From Plazaster borealis (lineage: Eukaryota; Echinodermata; Asteroidea; Forcipulatida; Labidiasteridae), in assembly GCA_021014325.1 (NCBI GenBank), contig JAJGQC010000683.1, forward strand, positions 248,001 to 312,000: a DNA stretch of 64,000 bases, in the 5' to 3' direction. A program made the translations under genes and the position numbers. The notes under the pieces were generated by a model. It ran no database searches. It saw only the letters and a list, made by a program, of their open reading frames with translations, and was not told the origin of the DNA. This document shows positions 33,889 through 45,650 of this stretch, piece after piece (position 1 is the stretch's first letter; the number at the start of each line of letters is the position of its first letter).

Positions 33889-34698
33889 ACTTACAAAAAT
33901 TCTCTCAAGAACAATGCAGCCTCCGACATGACACGAATCACACGAGATGCAATGGTGTCACAAGAGGGCGCTGTTACTTTTTTGACATCTCGCTGCACAC
34001 GGGGAACATTCGGGGGGCGAAATATAGATCAAATCTGACCAGATGCAAAGCAAGCACATGCCAGAAAACTGAAATACAACCATGTGTTAACGCATGCTAT
34101 ACGCAAGTACATGTGTATTCTAAGTTTATGTTGACATTGTACAGTGTTGCCTGGGTGGGGAGTGTTCGTCGCGCGTTTGTTTATTTTTTAATTTTGCGCG
34201 CGTTAAGACAATGGCATTGTAAACGCGCAAAACACAACAATAGTACTCGCTCATTACGCATAACACTGTACATAGAAACAGCGTGACTGTACTGTGTGCA
34301 GGATACGTATACACACACACACACACACACACCGACATAGTCGCTACAGTACAGACGGTTCGCAACTTTTTAGGAGAAAGGTATACTGGAGAAATCAAAA
34401 CAGCGGGATGGAGGAAAGAAAGGGGTAAATAGAAAGATTATTATAATATAAATAGAGAATACAGCATCTCTCCGGACGTTATTTTCACATTGTTTAATCT
34501 TGAATCATTTTAGCAGTTTTTAACTGGTAAGCAATGTCATCGCACCAAACTTTAATTTTCGCTTGTTCGTTCTGAATTTTTATTTATAAACCCGCTTGTT
34601 TATGTTTTGAAAGAAAAACCAATGGGATGAAAATGGAGTCATATACCGAAAGAAAAGAAAGGAAATACATTTAATTACAAACGCAATCATGTTTAGAG

Positions 34699-34735
34699 TC
34701 TCTCTTTGGATTTATGTGGTGGCTCCGTAAGAGCC
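34699..34735 (-). promoter_or_regulatory. H2A 3' stem-loop (15-nt variant) and downstream element, unit C
   Basis: GGCTCTTACGGAGCC, then CCAAAGAGAGA, as in unit B. Confidence 0.85.
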
Positions 34736-34766
34736 GTTTGGTTTGGCAGTCTAGCAAGATCTAAAT

Positions 34767-35142
<376 letters not shown>

Positions 35143-35390
35143 GACTGTTGATATACTGAGCGAGCAAAACTGAAAAAACACACTGTGCGTTGGAGTTCTT
35201 GGGAATGACCCCGGGGACTGTCAGGGGGGTACTTATGGCGTTCTGGGGGATCCTCAATGCACCAATCAGGTTTCTCCTCGCATGGACGCGCCCGGGTTCA
35301 GCGGAGCATCCTCGGCAGGGTCGACCAGCGGCAGCACGCACGCTGGTCGAGGAATAATTACTGTGGTGGTTCCACTAACCACGGAAACAA

Positions 35391-35486
35391 AAAGAAGAAG
35401 AAGAAGAAGAAGAAGAAGAAGAAGAAGAAGAAGAAGAAGAAGAAGAAAAGGAAGAAGAAGAAGAACAACAACAACAACAACAAAAC
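35391..35486. repeat. (AAG)n(AAC)n microsatellite, unit C
   Basis: The longest version in the window, with about 60 bases of AAG before the GGAAG step. Confidence 0.95.
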
Positions 35487-35700
35487 CTAAGACAAATAAT
35501 ATCCCAAACTGACAAACACCAGCTTGTTTTGTGTATTTGTATTTTCCTTGATTTCTTTGTTTTTATTTATTAAGTAAACTTTGTTGTTGTTTTTGTTGTA
35601 GTATAGCAGTAAGGCGTCATGAAAACCAGCGCCCCCCCCCCCACCAATAAAATAAAAACAATAATAAAATAAATGAATAAAGTTAAAAAGGGCCACTTAC

Positions 35701-35802
35701 TCAACAATGTACGCTTCCAAGTCCAATTTGTGGACCCTCGCTTAATTAACTCGGTGTCACAGTTGCATCCAGAATGAAAGCCAAGCGTGGTGTTCAGACT
35801 AC
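35701..35802 (-). other. Exon-like segment in the H2A/H2B spacer, unit C copy
   Basis: Same 102-base open segment with splice-like borders as in units A and B. Confidence 0.3.
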
Positions 35803-36041
35803 CTAAATAGAGAATAAATAAGAGGCTTTAATAACTTATTAAAACACTGTTCATGTTCAAGATGATTCTGACTTGATATAATATTTACTTTACAAACGGA
35901 AAAAACCCTGTTTGTTTGAAGTAATTTTATTGCTTAATCCCGGGTAATAATATATACTTGTTTAACCCTGTTGTTTTTGATTATTTTGTTTATAGGCGGA
36001 GGGATGGTTTGGGGACTCGACACGACACTTATGTTATTAAA

Positions 36042-36078
36042 TCTCTCTTTGGGAAATGTGTTGGCTCTGAAAAGAGCC
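36042..36078 (-). promoter_or_regulatory. H2B 3' stem-loop and downstream element, unit C
   Basis: Canonical 16-base stem-loop and CCCAAAGAGAGA. Confidence 0.95.
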
Positions 36079-36107
36079 GTTTTGATTGCGCATGACCCCG
36101 GGCCAGC

Positions 36108-36476
36108 TTATTTTGAAGTTGTGTACTTGGTGACCGCCTTGGTGCCCTCACTGACAGCGTGTTTGGCCAGCTCACCGGGAAGAAGGAGACGAACTGCAGT
36201 CTGAACCTCTCGGCTGGAGATGGTTGATTTCTTGTTGTAGTGCGCCAATCGAGAAGACTCGGCGGCAATGCGCTCGAAGATATCGTTGACGAAGCTGTTC
36301 ATGATGGACATCGCCTTGCTCGAAATGCCCGTGTCGGGATGAACCTGCTTCATGACCTTGTAGATGTAAATTCCGTAGCTCTCCTTGCGGCGGCGTCGCC
36401 TCTTCTTGTCTGTGCGGAGTGGCCCCTTGGTATTTCCTGCTTTCTTCTGTCCCTTTCCACTTGCTTTGGGAGGCAT
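36108..36476 (-). CDS. H2B: Histone H2B, unit C
   Basis: Complete, 122 residues, the same protein as the other copies. Flanked on one side by the 3' signal at 36042-36078 and on the other by a TATA box at 36559-36565. Confidence 0.97.
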   Translation of the reverse strand: MPPKASGKGQKKAGNTKGPLRTDKKRRRRRKESYGIYIYKVMKQVHPDTGISSKAMSIMNSFVNDIFERIAAESSRLAHYNKKSTISSREVQTAVRLLLPGELAKHAVSEGTKAVTKYTTSK

Positions 36477-36558
36477 GATGACTAGAGTGTTTACTTCAAG
36501 CGTACTGAACTGTTAGAGTAAATCAGACTGATTGGATGGTACACCGGAGGACGTTCGG

Positions 36559-36565
36559 CTTTATA
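36559..36565 (-). promoter_or_regulatory. TATA box of H2B, unit C
   Basis: TATAAAG on the minus strand, 83 bases before the start codon. Confidence 0.6.
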
Positions 36566-37260
36566 CTGCGACTGGAGGATCCGGTGCCAGTGGGCATTGT
36601 TACAATTCGCGCCTTGCTCTGTGGGCAGTGAAGCGGTCTGGTGATTTTATAATAATTATTGTTCAGCCAGACCATCCGAAAAGTTCCCCCTTCACGCAGT
36701 TACTGTTGTTCTTATTCTTAATATAAACGAAATATGGGAGTGTAATCGATGAAAAAGCATTAGAGTAAGTTGAGTAGTAAAAAAATAATGTGAGCCAAGC
36801 CCTTGAAGTGATACTCATTCAGTGTACCGATTGTTTTCGAGAAGATAATTTATAAGGACCAAACCAAGACAATAGAATGCCAATCCCAAACACAGGATGG
36901 ATAAAAATATAGTATCAATTTTCAAAAGACAACGAATGAATGAATGAATGAATGGGCGAGCGGGGTGAAAGTCACCCACTGAAAAAGAAGAGGGGGGAGG
37001 GAGGGAGGTAGGTACAGAGAAAAAAACTGTTAGGGGAAAAACTCTTATGATAACAGTTTACAGTTATAATAGGTCAAACTGCACACAGAGAAAATTCATC
37101 CCTTGGGGCCATATTTATCATAGGAAACTTGTTATCTATTTTACTATAGTTGAGGAGGCTTACTTATTTCATGGGATATCTTGTTTTGCTGCGTAGTTAT
37201 GATTTATTATATTATTTAAGGAAATAAAACAGAGAACGATGACACTGGGCATGATTAAAA

Positions 37261-37298
37261 TCTCTTTCAAGAAGTGGTGGGTGGCTCTGAAAAGAGCC
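37261..37298 (-). promoter_or_regulatory. H3 3' stem-loop and downstream element, unit C
   Basis: Canonical stem-loop, then CTTGAAAGAGA. Confidence 0.95.
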
Positions 37299-37324
37299 GT
37301 TTTGTTTTGTAGAAACGAGTTTTC

Positions 37325-37734
37325 TCAGGCTCGTTCACCACGAATTCGGCGGGCGAGTTGGATGTCCTTGGGCATGATGGTAACCCGCTTGGCGTGGATG
37401 GCACAGAGATTGGTGTCTTCGAAGAGTCCCACAAGATAGGCCTCGCTGGCTTCTTGAAGCGCCATCACAGCTGAGCTCTGGAATCGCAGTTCGGTCTTGA
37501 AGTCTTGCGCTATTTCACGGACCAGTCTCTGGAATGGGAGTTTTCGGATAAGCAGCTCTGTGCTTTTCTGGTAACGGCGAATCTCCGCAGTGCCACAGTT
37601 CCAGGTCTGTAACGGTGGGGTTTCTTCACGCCGCCGGTAGCCGGGGCACTCTTTCGGGCAGCCTTGGTCGCCAACTGCTTTCGCGGGGCTTTCCCCCCTG
37701 TACTCTTGCGTGCTGTCTGCTTGGTACGAGCCAT
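37325..37734 (-). pseudogene. H3: Histone H3, one-base frameshift, unit C
   Basis: Same single-C deletion as in unit A (CTCCGC, about 37584), after residue 50. The tail is normal (S-T-G-G-K). Confidence 0.9.
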
Positions 37735-38485
37735 TATCTTTGTTTACTGTTTTCAAAGTTGTGGTCCAATTCCCGAGCAGCTCTTCTTAAAGGATTGGGA
37801 TGTCCGTTGAAGGATCGCCTCTGACAAAGGCGGGGGGACGCGATTGGCCCAGTGGCCATGCCGGGCAATCCCGCCAGAACCGCTTGAGTGGTCATCATCG
37901 GGGCCCAATTTTTACATGGAGGTGCCTAAGCACAGGGAAAAACGAAGCTAGCACAAAATGAACATGCTTAACAGAATACGGATACCGGCCCTATCATTAT
38001 TGCCTCAGAAGAAACTTGTTGAGGGCGAAAAGAACAAGAGAGAGAGAAAGGAAAAAACAAAAAAGAATGCGGGAAGGTCTTGTAAACAGATACCACTCTT
38101 TAACCAAAACAACTTGCTTGAAAAATACGCGACTTGTGAAAAAAAAAAACCACCAAGACAAGCAAACGAATAAAAGCCCGTTGCCCCCCCCCCCGCCCCT
38201 CTCCCAAAAACACAACTATTATAGACGGTTAGGTTTCCTTCCTTCGCTTGTAAACAAGAAATAGCTTTAGCTGCTAGACGTCTAACGTTCTGAATGGTTT
38301 GTAGTTTGTTTGTTTTTAACTTTTATACGATTGATGCCTGTTATGAACAGTGAGCGAGCGAGTGAGTGAGTGACCCAAAGTGTTTTGAACTTTATATAAT
38401 TTGTTTTTAAACTTAATGTAAACAATAATTTACGACAACAAATAAAAGGAGGAAGTGATTTTAGGAAACGAAAAGACAAGCTGTA

Positions 38486-38524
38486 TCTCTCTTTTTTGAA
38501 CTTGTGGTGGCTCTGAAAAGAGCC
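38486..38524 (-). promoter_or_regulatory. H4 3' stem-loop and downstream element, unit C
   Basis: Canonical stem-loop, then AAAAAAGAGAGA. Confidence 0.95.
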
Positions 38525-38552
38525 GTTGTTTTCAATGTGGGACGGTTACTGC

Positions 38553-38909
<357 letters not shown>

Positions 38910-39111
38910 CTAGCTGACGAGAGCGAATGACTCGACACCTGCCCAAGCTAGACTATTTTGTTCGGGCGTTGCGGACGTGAACGTCAGACAGAACCACCCA
39001 TCCATGATTTGTTGACAAACAAAACAAACTCGAAGACCAACTCAAAACCACAGTTGAATAACAAACCTGACTTTTGTTTATTTATTTTCCCCCGGAGGGG
39101 AGTGTGGGCCG

Positions 39112-39256
39112 ATCCCGGCAATAGTGCAAAACCGGGCCAACCCGTGGCCAGGACGGGGCAAGCCCCTCTTCCAAGGCCGATCATCAAAAATCAGATTAAT
39201 ATACTTGCTGCTCAATGAACAGCATTTCAGATATTATTCTGAAAAGAACAGATACT
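39112..39256 (-). pseudogene. U2 snRNA, 3' part, interrupted by the Keno-like element
   Basis: U2 from nt 35 to the 3' end. One base at the junction (39257) could belong to either side. Confidence 0.92.
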
Positions 39257-39257
39257 A

Positions 39258-40162
39258 ATTTTTGATTTTGGGGTTGTAAAAACAAGAAGCCCCTGGGCAG
39301 GCCACATCTCATGGACCTTAGTGTCGTGGGGTCTCGCTCCCCCCTGCCCATACCTAAAAAATGACAACAACCTTGATAAAAATACAACAAAAAATTACGC
39401 ACAAAGAAGACACACTCTCCCAACTGACGCTTAGCAAGACGACACCATGTCGGCCCCTGTCCCACACAGTGCCACCCTACCGCACGCCGGCCGAAAGACT
39501 ACACCTTACAACTACAAAAATTACCCAAGCCGAGGCATGGGGATACGACTGTCCCGCCAGCAGGGTGCTAAATAAAACTAATTACCTAGGCCTATCCCCG
39601 CTGGCATCGGTGATGTTTCGATCTTTCCCGGAGACAGAACGCCTCCTATTCCACCTAAAGCAGAGATAAAAAAAACTGACAGGGGACCAACCCCTGACAA
39701 TAACTTTACAAAAAAACGATCAGTGCTTGGCAAGACGTCACCATGTCGGCCCCTGTCCCACACAGTTCCGCCCCACCGCACCCCGATCATAAAATGTGTG
39801 AGACTTTAAGTTTCCAGCAAACGCCGGAAACTCAAGCCTCATTAAAAAGCGCAAACAAGACAAGCGATACTTAGAAACCTGCCCCCAGTTGCACAGGGAA
39901 GTGAGGGAGGAGCCAGACACCCTTTGGAAGTGGTTGTGTCACCGTCACCCACAAGGGGTATCAACCGCAGAGCGCAAGACTCCCCCGACACTCAACCTGA
40001 AACGATGAAGGAAGGTTAGCGAGACAAAGCAAAAGAAGTGTGTCCCTCCCCCGCCGAGCGAGCAAACCCGCCACTGCAGTGCGCCGTTAGCTGTATACTA
40101 CTGCCAAGCAGCACACCACAGCACCGAGCCACCCACCACGACAGCGGAAAAAACACACAAAA
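39258..40162 (-). other. 3' untranslated region of the Keno-like element
   Basis: No ORF. A block of about 57 bases containing CACCATGTCGGCCCCTGTCC occurs twice, at 39430-39486 and 39726-39782. The terminal sequence next to U2 would be the part recognised by the RT; this is an inference from other sequence-specific elements. Confidence 0.6.
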
Positions 40163-43100
40163 TTACAGGTTAAAAACAAGATTATTATTCACTACCCTCA
40201 CCAGCCCACCCTTCACACACCAAGTGGCGCAAAAGGCGGCAGGGGGCAGTCTATCGAAGTCTGCTCCTATCCTGGAGGAGATGAAGTGTTTACTTCTCCT
40301 CAACACTGAGTCAGAGCTAATTTCCAAGTGATCAAACAGCGTCTGGCACCTGGACGTCCAGATGTGCCATTTGATCACGGAGATAATAAACCAGACCACA
40401 ACAGACTCACGGGTGGAAAGGTCCAGCCCCTCCCCGTGCAAAACACATGGCCAAGAAAGAACGAAGTCGGTACCAAACACTTTGCAACAAATGTGTTGTG
40501 TCCAGTACCATAAAATGCCTACAAAGGGGCAGTCCCAGATGAGATGGCTAATTGACTCGACGGCCTTGCAATTGGGACGGGGACATTTCCCATCCCCAAT
40601 GCCCCATTTATGAACACGCTGAGCTGTTTTGACACCCTGCCAAACAGTGCGCCAATTAAAATCACGCAGAGCGTGGTCTAATTTTGGGTTTAACACCAAT
40701 TTAAACTGCTCTGGTGGACAGGGTACCCGACGAGCAGGTTCCCTGCTATTATCAATAGATAAAATGTTATACAAACTACTAATGGATGCAGAACCCCAAT
40801 CCATGTCTGGACATGAATCGGAGATGCTGCGAATAATGCTACAAAATTTGGAATAGTGGGCTGGACCCGTGATCGAGTGCGGGGTTGCATTGGACCACGA
40901 GCCAGCTGGCAAAACATTCCGGAGAGAAAAGGCTGACCAGAGTTTGGCGAAGTGACACCATGGACGAACACTGTCATCACACAGGGCCACCACACCGCCA
41001 GCAAGAAAAGAGTCGGCCTTGGCCTTAAAATGTGTGATACCCATACCACCCTGCTCCACAGGGCGGCACAGAATCGGTCTCCGGACTAGCTCCGTCTTGC
41101 CCGACCAGAAGAAAGAAAAGATGGCTTTAAGAACCCTCCTCTCCACGGCCGGGGGAACGGGGTAGACCGGAGCTACAAAGAAAAGAATAGACAGAAGGAT
41201 GGTGTTAATGACCAAAGCCTTGCCGATAAGCGACAAAGCTCTAGCCCTCCAACTGTCTATACATTTATTAAATTTATCCACTCTGAAATTCCAATTCCTC
41301 AGTGCCATATCCCCCCTACCTACCCAGACACCATTGATGAGGATTGGGTCTGTTGTCCAAGAAATAGGACAGTAGGCAGGGAGAGATGCTGGCCACCGAC
41401 CAAAAATTAAGCCTTTCGACTTATTAAAATTAAGCCGAGAGCCGCTCGCCTTAGAAAAATTGTCAACCACTGTGAAAAGCCTGCGCAGTGACGTGAGATC
41501 GCGCACTACGCAGGTGGTATCATCAGCGTATTGGACAATGGAAACACCGAGACCATTGGCCCCCGGTATTGGGATACCTCGAATACTGCTGTCTCCCAAC
41601 ACCGCGGTCGCAAATGGCTCAATAAAAAGGACATAAAGGAGAGGAGACAGAGGGCAACCCTGCCTCACTCCCTTATGCAAATCAAATGGGTCAGAAAGGT
41701 GACCATTGGTCAAAACCCTACTGGAAATGCCAGTATATAAAATGTTAATCCATTTCAGAAAGCTAGGTCCAAACCCAAGTTTGGACATAACTTTAAAAAG
41801 GAATGACCAGCTCACCCTATCAAAGGCCTTTTGCTGGTCAAGCGAAATAATAAGGGAGTCAATCCGACGATCGTCTATGTAAGAGACTACATCACGAAGG
41901 AGCCTGATGTTATCGTGGATTGACCTACCCTTTACACCACATGTCTGAAACGGATTAACTAAAGATGGCAAAACCCCTCCCAAACGCAGACACAAGACCT
42001 TGGAAAGGATCTTATAATCCACGTTCAGGAGAGAGATTGGCCTTTTATTCTGAGGATCCAAAGGATCCCCAGGTTTGTCAAGCAAAGAAATGACTCCCCT
42101 CCGAAGCGACGGGGGGAGACAGTGAACTTTAAAAGAATGGTTAAACACCATTAGTAAATCTGGGCCTAGAAGGTCCCAAAAGCACCTATAAAACTCCTTG
42201 GGCAGGCCATCATCCCCGGGGGTCTTGTTGTTGGACATGCTAGCCAGAGCGGCCTCCAACTCCCGTAAATTTAACGGGAGCTCGAGTCCACTCTGCATGT
42301 CCTCGGGAACCGACCTGCCCAAGCTAGCTAAAAAGGGGGTCTGATCTTCATCAGAGACATTGTCTACTGAATAAAGATCAGAGTAAAAATCCCTATACAC
42401 TTGAGAAATACCCTCCGCAGTCTCGGCGACATTGCCGTCGGGACCACGGACGGATTTTATGACATGCTTGGCCTTGGCCTCAAGGTTAAAAAAATGACTC
42501 GACGGCCTCTCCCCTTCATCGAGGGACCGGACCCGCGAACGGATCCGAGCCCCCTCTGCTTCGAAGTCGTCGAGCCCTTGAAGTTGTTGCCGCAGATCCG
42601 AGTGCTGGCGCAACAGATCGGGATCCGTGCTGCCAGCTCTCAGATCTGAAGCGACGGAGTTGAAAGACTCCAGAAGAGCCTCCCTCTCCCGCCGCCTTCG
42701 CTTGGAAACGCGACAGCAATAAGTAACAATATATTGCTTAGTGCGGAGCTTGACATCCTCCCACCAGAGGAGCACATTATCGTACCCCTCCAGGAGAGTC
42801 CGCCAGCCCGCATAAGCAAAACCAAAGTTTTCTTTAAAGGAAAGATCATTAAAAATGGAGGTGTTGCACTTCCAGTACCCCTTCCCGGAGACAAAGTCCC
42901 CCGGAAGGCGCACCTTCAGCGCAACACCGTCATGGTCTGAAAAATAAACCGACCTGTGAGAGCAGGACACCACCTCCAGACAGCTGGACGCGTAGAACCG
43001 GTCCAACCGGCTAGAGGCAGTGTTGGTTCCATTTCTCCAGGTCGCGGAAAACTCAGTGGGATGAAAAGACCGCCAGCAGTCTGTTAGGGAAAAATCAGAA

Positions 43101-43609
43101 GCAATTTTATTTATTTCCTCGGCTCCAATGCGAATGGACGAGGAGGGCGCACCACGGCGGTCACCCTCAACGTCCAATACACAATTAAAGTCCCCAGAAA
43201 GAACAATAGGCAAATTGCCACTTAAAAAACTAGTGAGAGAAGAAAGAAAGGTACGGCGGGCCTTAGGGTCGTTGGGAGCATAGACCGTGCAGAGCCGGAA
43301 GCTACCACACGGCCCCCGCACAGTACCACTCACCACTCTCCCATCTAAATCAAAAGAAGGATTAGAAAAAACAATGGAGGAGTGCTTGGGAATTAAAATG
43401 ATGGTACCACGAGAGGAAGACGTGCCAAAACTGGCAAACATCTTCCCCTCCCACTCACTCCTCCAAAGAGCTAAATCAGAACGACCGGAGACATGACACT
43501 CCTGCAAGCAGGAAATGTCATATCCCCGGCATAAATTAAAGGCGGCCAGACGTTTTGAGTTGGTCCGCAAACCGTTAGTATTTAAAGAAAGGATGGAAAA
43601 ATGCGCCAT
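40163..43609 (-). CDS. ORF2 protein: AP endonuclease and reverse transcriptase (Keno-like)
   Basis: 1,148 residues without interruption. The APE endonuclease occupies about 1-230, with N10, E37, D140-N142 (G-D-F-N) and S-D-H at 224-226, all expected catalytic positions. The RT lies at about 450-800: N-K-R-P-I-S-L-L-N-V-D-Y-K (521-533), motif A with D591 and F-D597, R-Q-G-C-P-L-S-P (649-656), Y-A-D-D at 694-697. Near 1030 a knuckle C-P-x3-C-x7-H-x4-C follows, as in other Tx1 and L1 proteins. Function: cuts one strand in the U2 gene and copies the element RNA from the nick. The start is the first Met of the frame, just before the endonuclease fold. Keeping 1,148 codons open, while histone genes nearby show indels, argues for a recent insertion. 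Confidence 0.92.
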   Translation of the reverse strand: MAHFSILSLNTNGLRTNSKRLAAFNLCRGYDISCLQECHVSGRSDLALWRSEWEGKMFASFGTSSSRGTIILIPKHSSIVFSNPSFDLDGRVVSGTVRGPCGSFRLCTVYAPNDPKARRTFLSSLTSFLSGNLPIVLSGDFNCVLDVEGDRRGAPSSSIRIGAEEINKIASDFSLTDCWRSFHPTEFSATWRNGTNTASSRLDRFYASSCLEVVSCSHRSVYFSDHDGVALKVRLPGDFVSGKGYWKCNTSIFNDLSFKENFGFAYAGWRTLLEGYDNVLLWWEDVKLRTKQYIVTYCCRVSKRRRREREALLESFNSVASDLRAGSTDPDLLRQHSDLRQQLQGLDDFEAEGARIRSRVRSLDEGERPSSHFFNLEAKAKHVIKSVRGPDGNVAETAEGISQVYRDFYSDLYSVDNVSDEDQTPFLASLGRSVPEDMQSGLELPLNLRELEAALASMSNNKTPGDDGLPKEFYRCFWDLLGPDLLMVFNHSFKVHCLPPSLRRGVISLLDKPGDPLDPQNKRPISLLNVDYKILSKVLCLRLGGVLPSLVNPFQTCGVKGRSIHDNIRLLRDVVSYIDDRRIDSLIISLDQQKAFDRVSWSFLFKVMSKLGFGPSFLKWINILYTGISSRVLTNGHLSDPFDLHKGVRQGCPLSPLLYVLFIEPFATAVLGDSSIRGIPIPGANGLGVSIVQYADDTTCVVRDLTSLRRLFTVVDNFSKASGSRLNFNKSKGLIFGRWPASLPAYCPISWTTDPILINGVWVGRGDMALRNWNFRVDKFNKCIDSWRARALSLIGKALVINTILLSILFFVAPVYPVPPAVERRVLKAIFSFFWSGKTELVRRPILCRPVEQGGMGITHFKAKADSFLAGGVVALCDDSVRPWCHFAKLWSAFSLRNVLPAGSWSNATPHSITGPAHYSKFCSIIRSISDSCPDMDWGSASISSLYNILSIDNSREPARRVPCPPEQFKLVLNPKLDHALRDFNWRTVWQGVKTAQRVHKWGIGDGKCPRPNCKAVESISHLIWDCPFVGILWYWTQHICCKVFGTDFVLSWPCVLHGEGLDLSTRESVVVWFIISVIKWHIWTSRCQTLFDHLEISSDSVLRRSKHFISSRIGADFDRLPPAAFCATWCVKGGLVRVVNNNLVFNL

Positions 43610-43665
43610 GACTAATGTGAATTAAGAAAAAACAAAAACAAGCAACTTAGGGCGCAAAAAGCACC

Positions 43666-45117
43666 CTAAGTAACCTTAAAAAGGGACTCGAAAAAACTCG
43701 AGTCTCTTCCCAAAACGAAACCGGGATGCCTCCTACACATATGTTTGATACAAGCGCTCGGAAGTCCAAAGACACCTTTGCACTCCGAGCACTTGATCTG
43801 GGGTTGGGGGGCGCCGTTGTGCTTCATCTTCCGATGGCGGGTGAGGGAAGACATCTTCCCTCGGAAGGAGCATCCGGGGAACCTACAAGGGGTAGGAACC
43901 CCGGACCGGCCAGGAATTTTCACGCCGGCTAAATGAGCGATGGCTTTGTCCACCTCGGGGTCCCGGTTGACGGGAGCCCGAGAAGGACCCTCGTCCTCTG
44001 ACAAAAGATCTGACTCCGAAAGAGAGCCGAAAATTTCGGTGACGGTTGGGCCCCCCGGGGGAGGCACAACCGTCTCCGGCTCTTTGCAAACAACACTCTC
44101 TGAGGAAGAGGTCGAAAGACGGCGTGCCCTCTTTCTCCTCCTCTTCCCCAGAACCTTTGTAAACCCCTCGCTGTCTTTGGAGTCCCCGGGTCCACGACAA
44201 TCTGGCCTGTTACAAGCCAGAGTCCAGGGCCCGTTGACTCCTCTGCAGCCTACGCACCCGAGGACTCGGAAGTCCGAGCCCACGAGCGCACCGCCACATT
44301 GACAGCAAGGGGTATCAGCAGGGAAGGGACCCGACAGCTCACCACACACCCCACAGGGGGCGCTTGGCAAACCCGATCCCTCCCCCGCTACGACATACTT
44401 GATCTCGAAAATTGTCTGTGTCTGCGGAGACGGCGTGTCAGGGGACACAACCGTCTCCACATCAGAACCCTCGGTAGCAGCGGCAGCCGCTGGCACCGAA
44501 GGTCCCTGACCCTCTTCAACAGGCGAACCCTCTCCAACGGGCGTACCCGCTGGAGAGGGAGCCACCGTGAACCACTTGCGCCTCGGCGCTGTACGGCCTG
44601 CGTAAGAGTTAGGGCACATTCGGTGGCTGTGCCCCTTCTCCCCACAGACCGTACACACCGAGGCGTTGGGACACGCCGAAATGACGTGCCCCACCTCTCC
44701 ACACTTAAAACACCTCACCTGGCCACAATCGCGGGCCTGGTGTCCCGGCTCCCCGCATCGGGCACACGTCCGGGTTTGTCCAAGATACGAAACCCAGGCG
44801 TTGCGGTCCCCGATGCGGAGAACCGTCGGAATGTTGCGCTTGATGCGCATACGGTATTGGCGATTGCCATTGAACACCTCCGGCTCACCTCTGTAGGTAC
44901 AAAAGTGACCGGAGATAACTTCACCAAAGTCACGCAGCTTCCGGCGCACGACCAAGTCGTCCATCTCCATGGCAACGTACGCCACAGTGACGGTGGTCAA
45001 ACCACCGCCACCAGACACGCTGCACCCGGGGACGGACGACAAGGCCGAACCGAAGCGGCGCAACAACTCTTGGCTCTTAAAATAAAGAACGAACTGCCCT
45101 GACTTGAGGGGCTGCAA
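43666..45117 (-). CDS. ORF1 protein with CCHC knuckles and C-terminal C2H2 fingers (Keno-like)
   Basis: 483 residues. An RRM-like region (about 1-110) comes first. Three CCHC knuckles at 118-131, 136-149 and 155-168 (C-A-R-C-G-E-P-G-H, C-F-K-C-G-E-V-G-H, C-T-V-C-G-E-K-G-H) would bind element RNA. A Cys-rich segment at about 257-310 contains paired C-x2-C motifs. The last 70 residues hold two C2H2 fingers (C-R-F-P-G-C...H-x4-H and C-S-E-C...H-x4-H), unlike the ORF1 proteins of copies 1 and 2 and the half-element, in which I see none. Fingers here could help to find the target DNA; that is a guess. Confidence 0.88.
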   Translation of the reverse strand: MQPLKSGQFVLYFKSQELLRRFGSALSSVPGCSVSGGGGLTTVTVAYVAMEMDDLVVRRKLRDFGEVISGHFCTYRGEPEVFNGNRQYRMRIKRNIPTVLRIGDRNAWVSYLGQTRTCARCGEPGHQARDCGQVRCFKCGEVGHVISACPNASVCTVCGEKGHSHRMCPNSYAGRTAPRRKWFTVAPSPAGTPVGEGSPVEEGQGPSVPAAAAATEGSDVETVVSPDTPSPQTQTIFEIKYVVAGEGSGLPSAPCGVCGELSGPFPADTPCCQCGGALVGSDFRVLGCVGCRGVNGPWTLACNRPDCRGPGDSKDSEGFTKVLGKRRRKRARRLSTSSSESVVCKEPETVVPPPGGPTVTEIFGSLSESDLLSEDEGPSRAPVNRDPEVDKAIAHLAGVKIPGRSGVPTPCRFPGCSFRGKMSSLTRHRKMKHNGAPQPQIKCSECKGVFGLPSACIKHMCRRHPGFVLGRDSSFFESLFKVT

Positions 45118-45329
45118 AGCCCATAAATGTGACTTTGCAACTATGCCCAGCTTGCTCAGCTGGGTAAAAACAACGGATGGAGAAACTGGACTGTCGAACC
45201 GCAGTTCGACAGAACATTACTTTTTCTGGTTTGCCATTAGGCACAAAGCGAAACACAAATTGAAAAAGCCGAAAATAAGCAGAAAAGGAACAATAATATA
45301 CTGAAGCTACACGAGCAACAGTATAAGCA

Positions 45330-45650
45330 CTACAAAAGCGGTAGCGAAGGCGCACCTGGCAGCCTTTTAAAGCAAAATAAAGCACAGACTTGTGTGCAAC
45401 AAGTGAAAGGTTGGGCACAACTGCTACCCTACAAAATAGAATGCACTTAGAGTGTACTGAAACTTTAAGAGAAACAGTACCTACAACAATTAATGCAAAG
45501 GATGTGGGCGCACCTGGCTACCAAATGAAAAAAGCAAAAATGCACAATCTTTTGTGCGAAAAGGAAAACAATCGGGCACGACTGCTACCCTACAATGAAA
45601 TCAAAAAGCTAACAGTGGCTGTTTTTACTGAAAAGCAAAAACAATATGTC
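45330..45650. repeat. Two diverged ~160-bp repeats in the Keno-like 5' leader
   Basis: GGCGCACCTGGC recurs at about 45347 and 45507, and GGGCAC(A/G)ACTGCTACCCTACAA at about 45413 and 45573. Variable tandem repeats in the leader are often promoters in L1-like elements. Confidence 0.75.
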
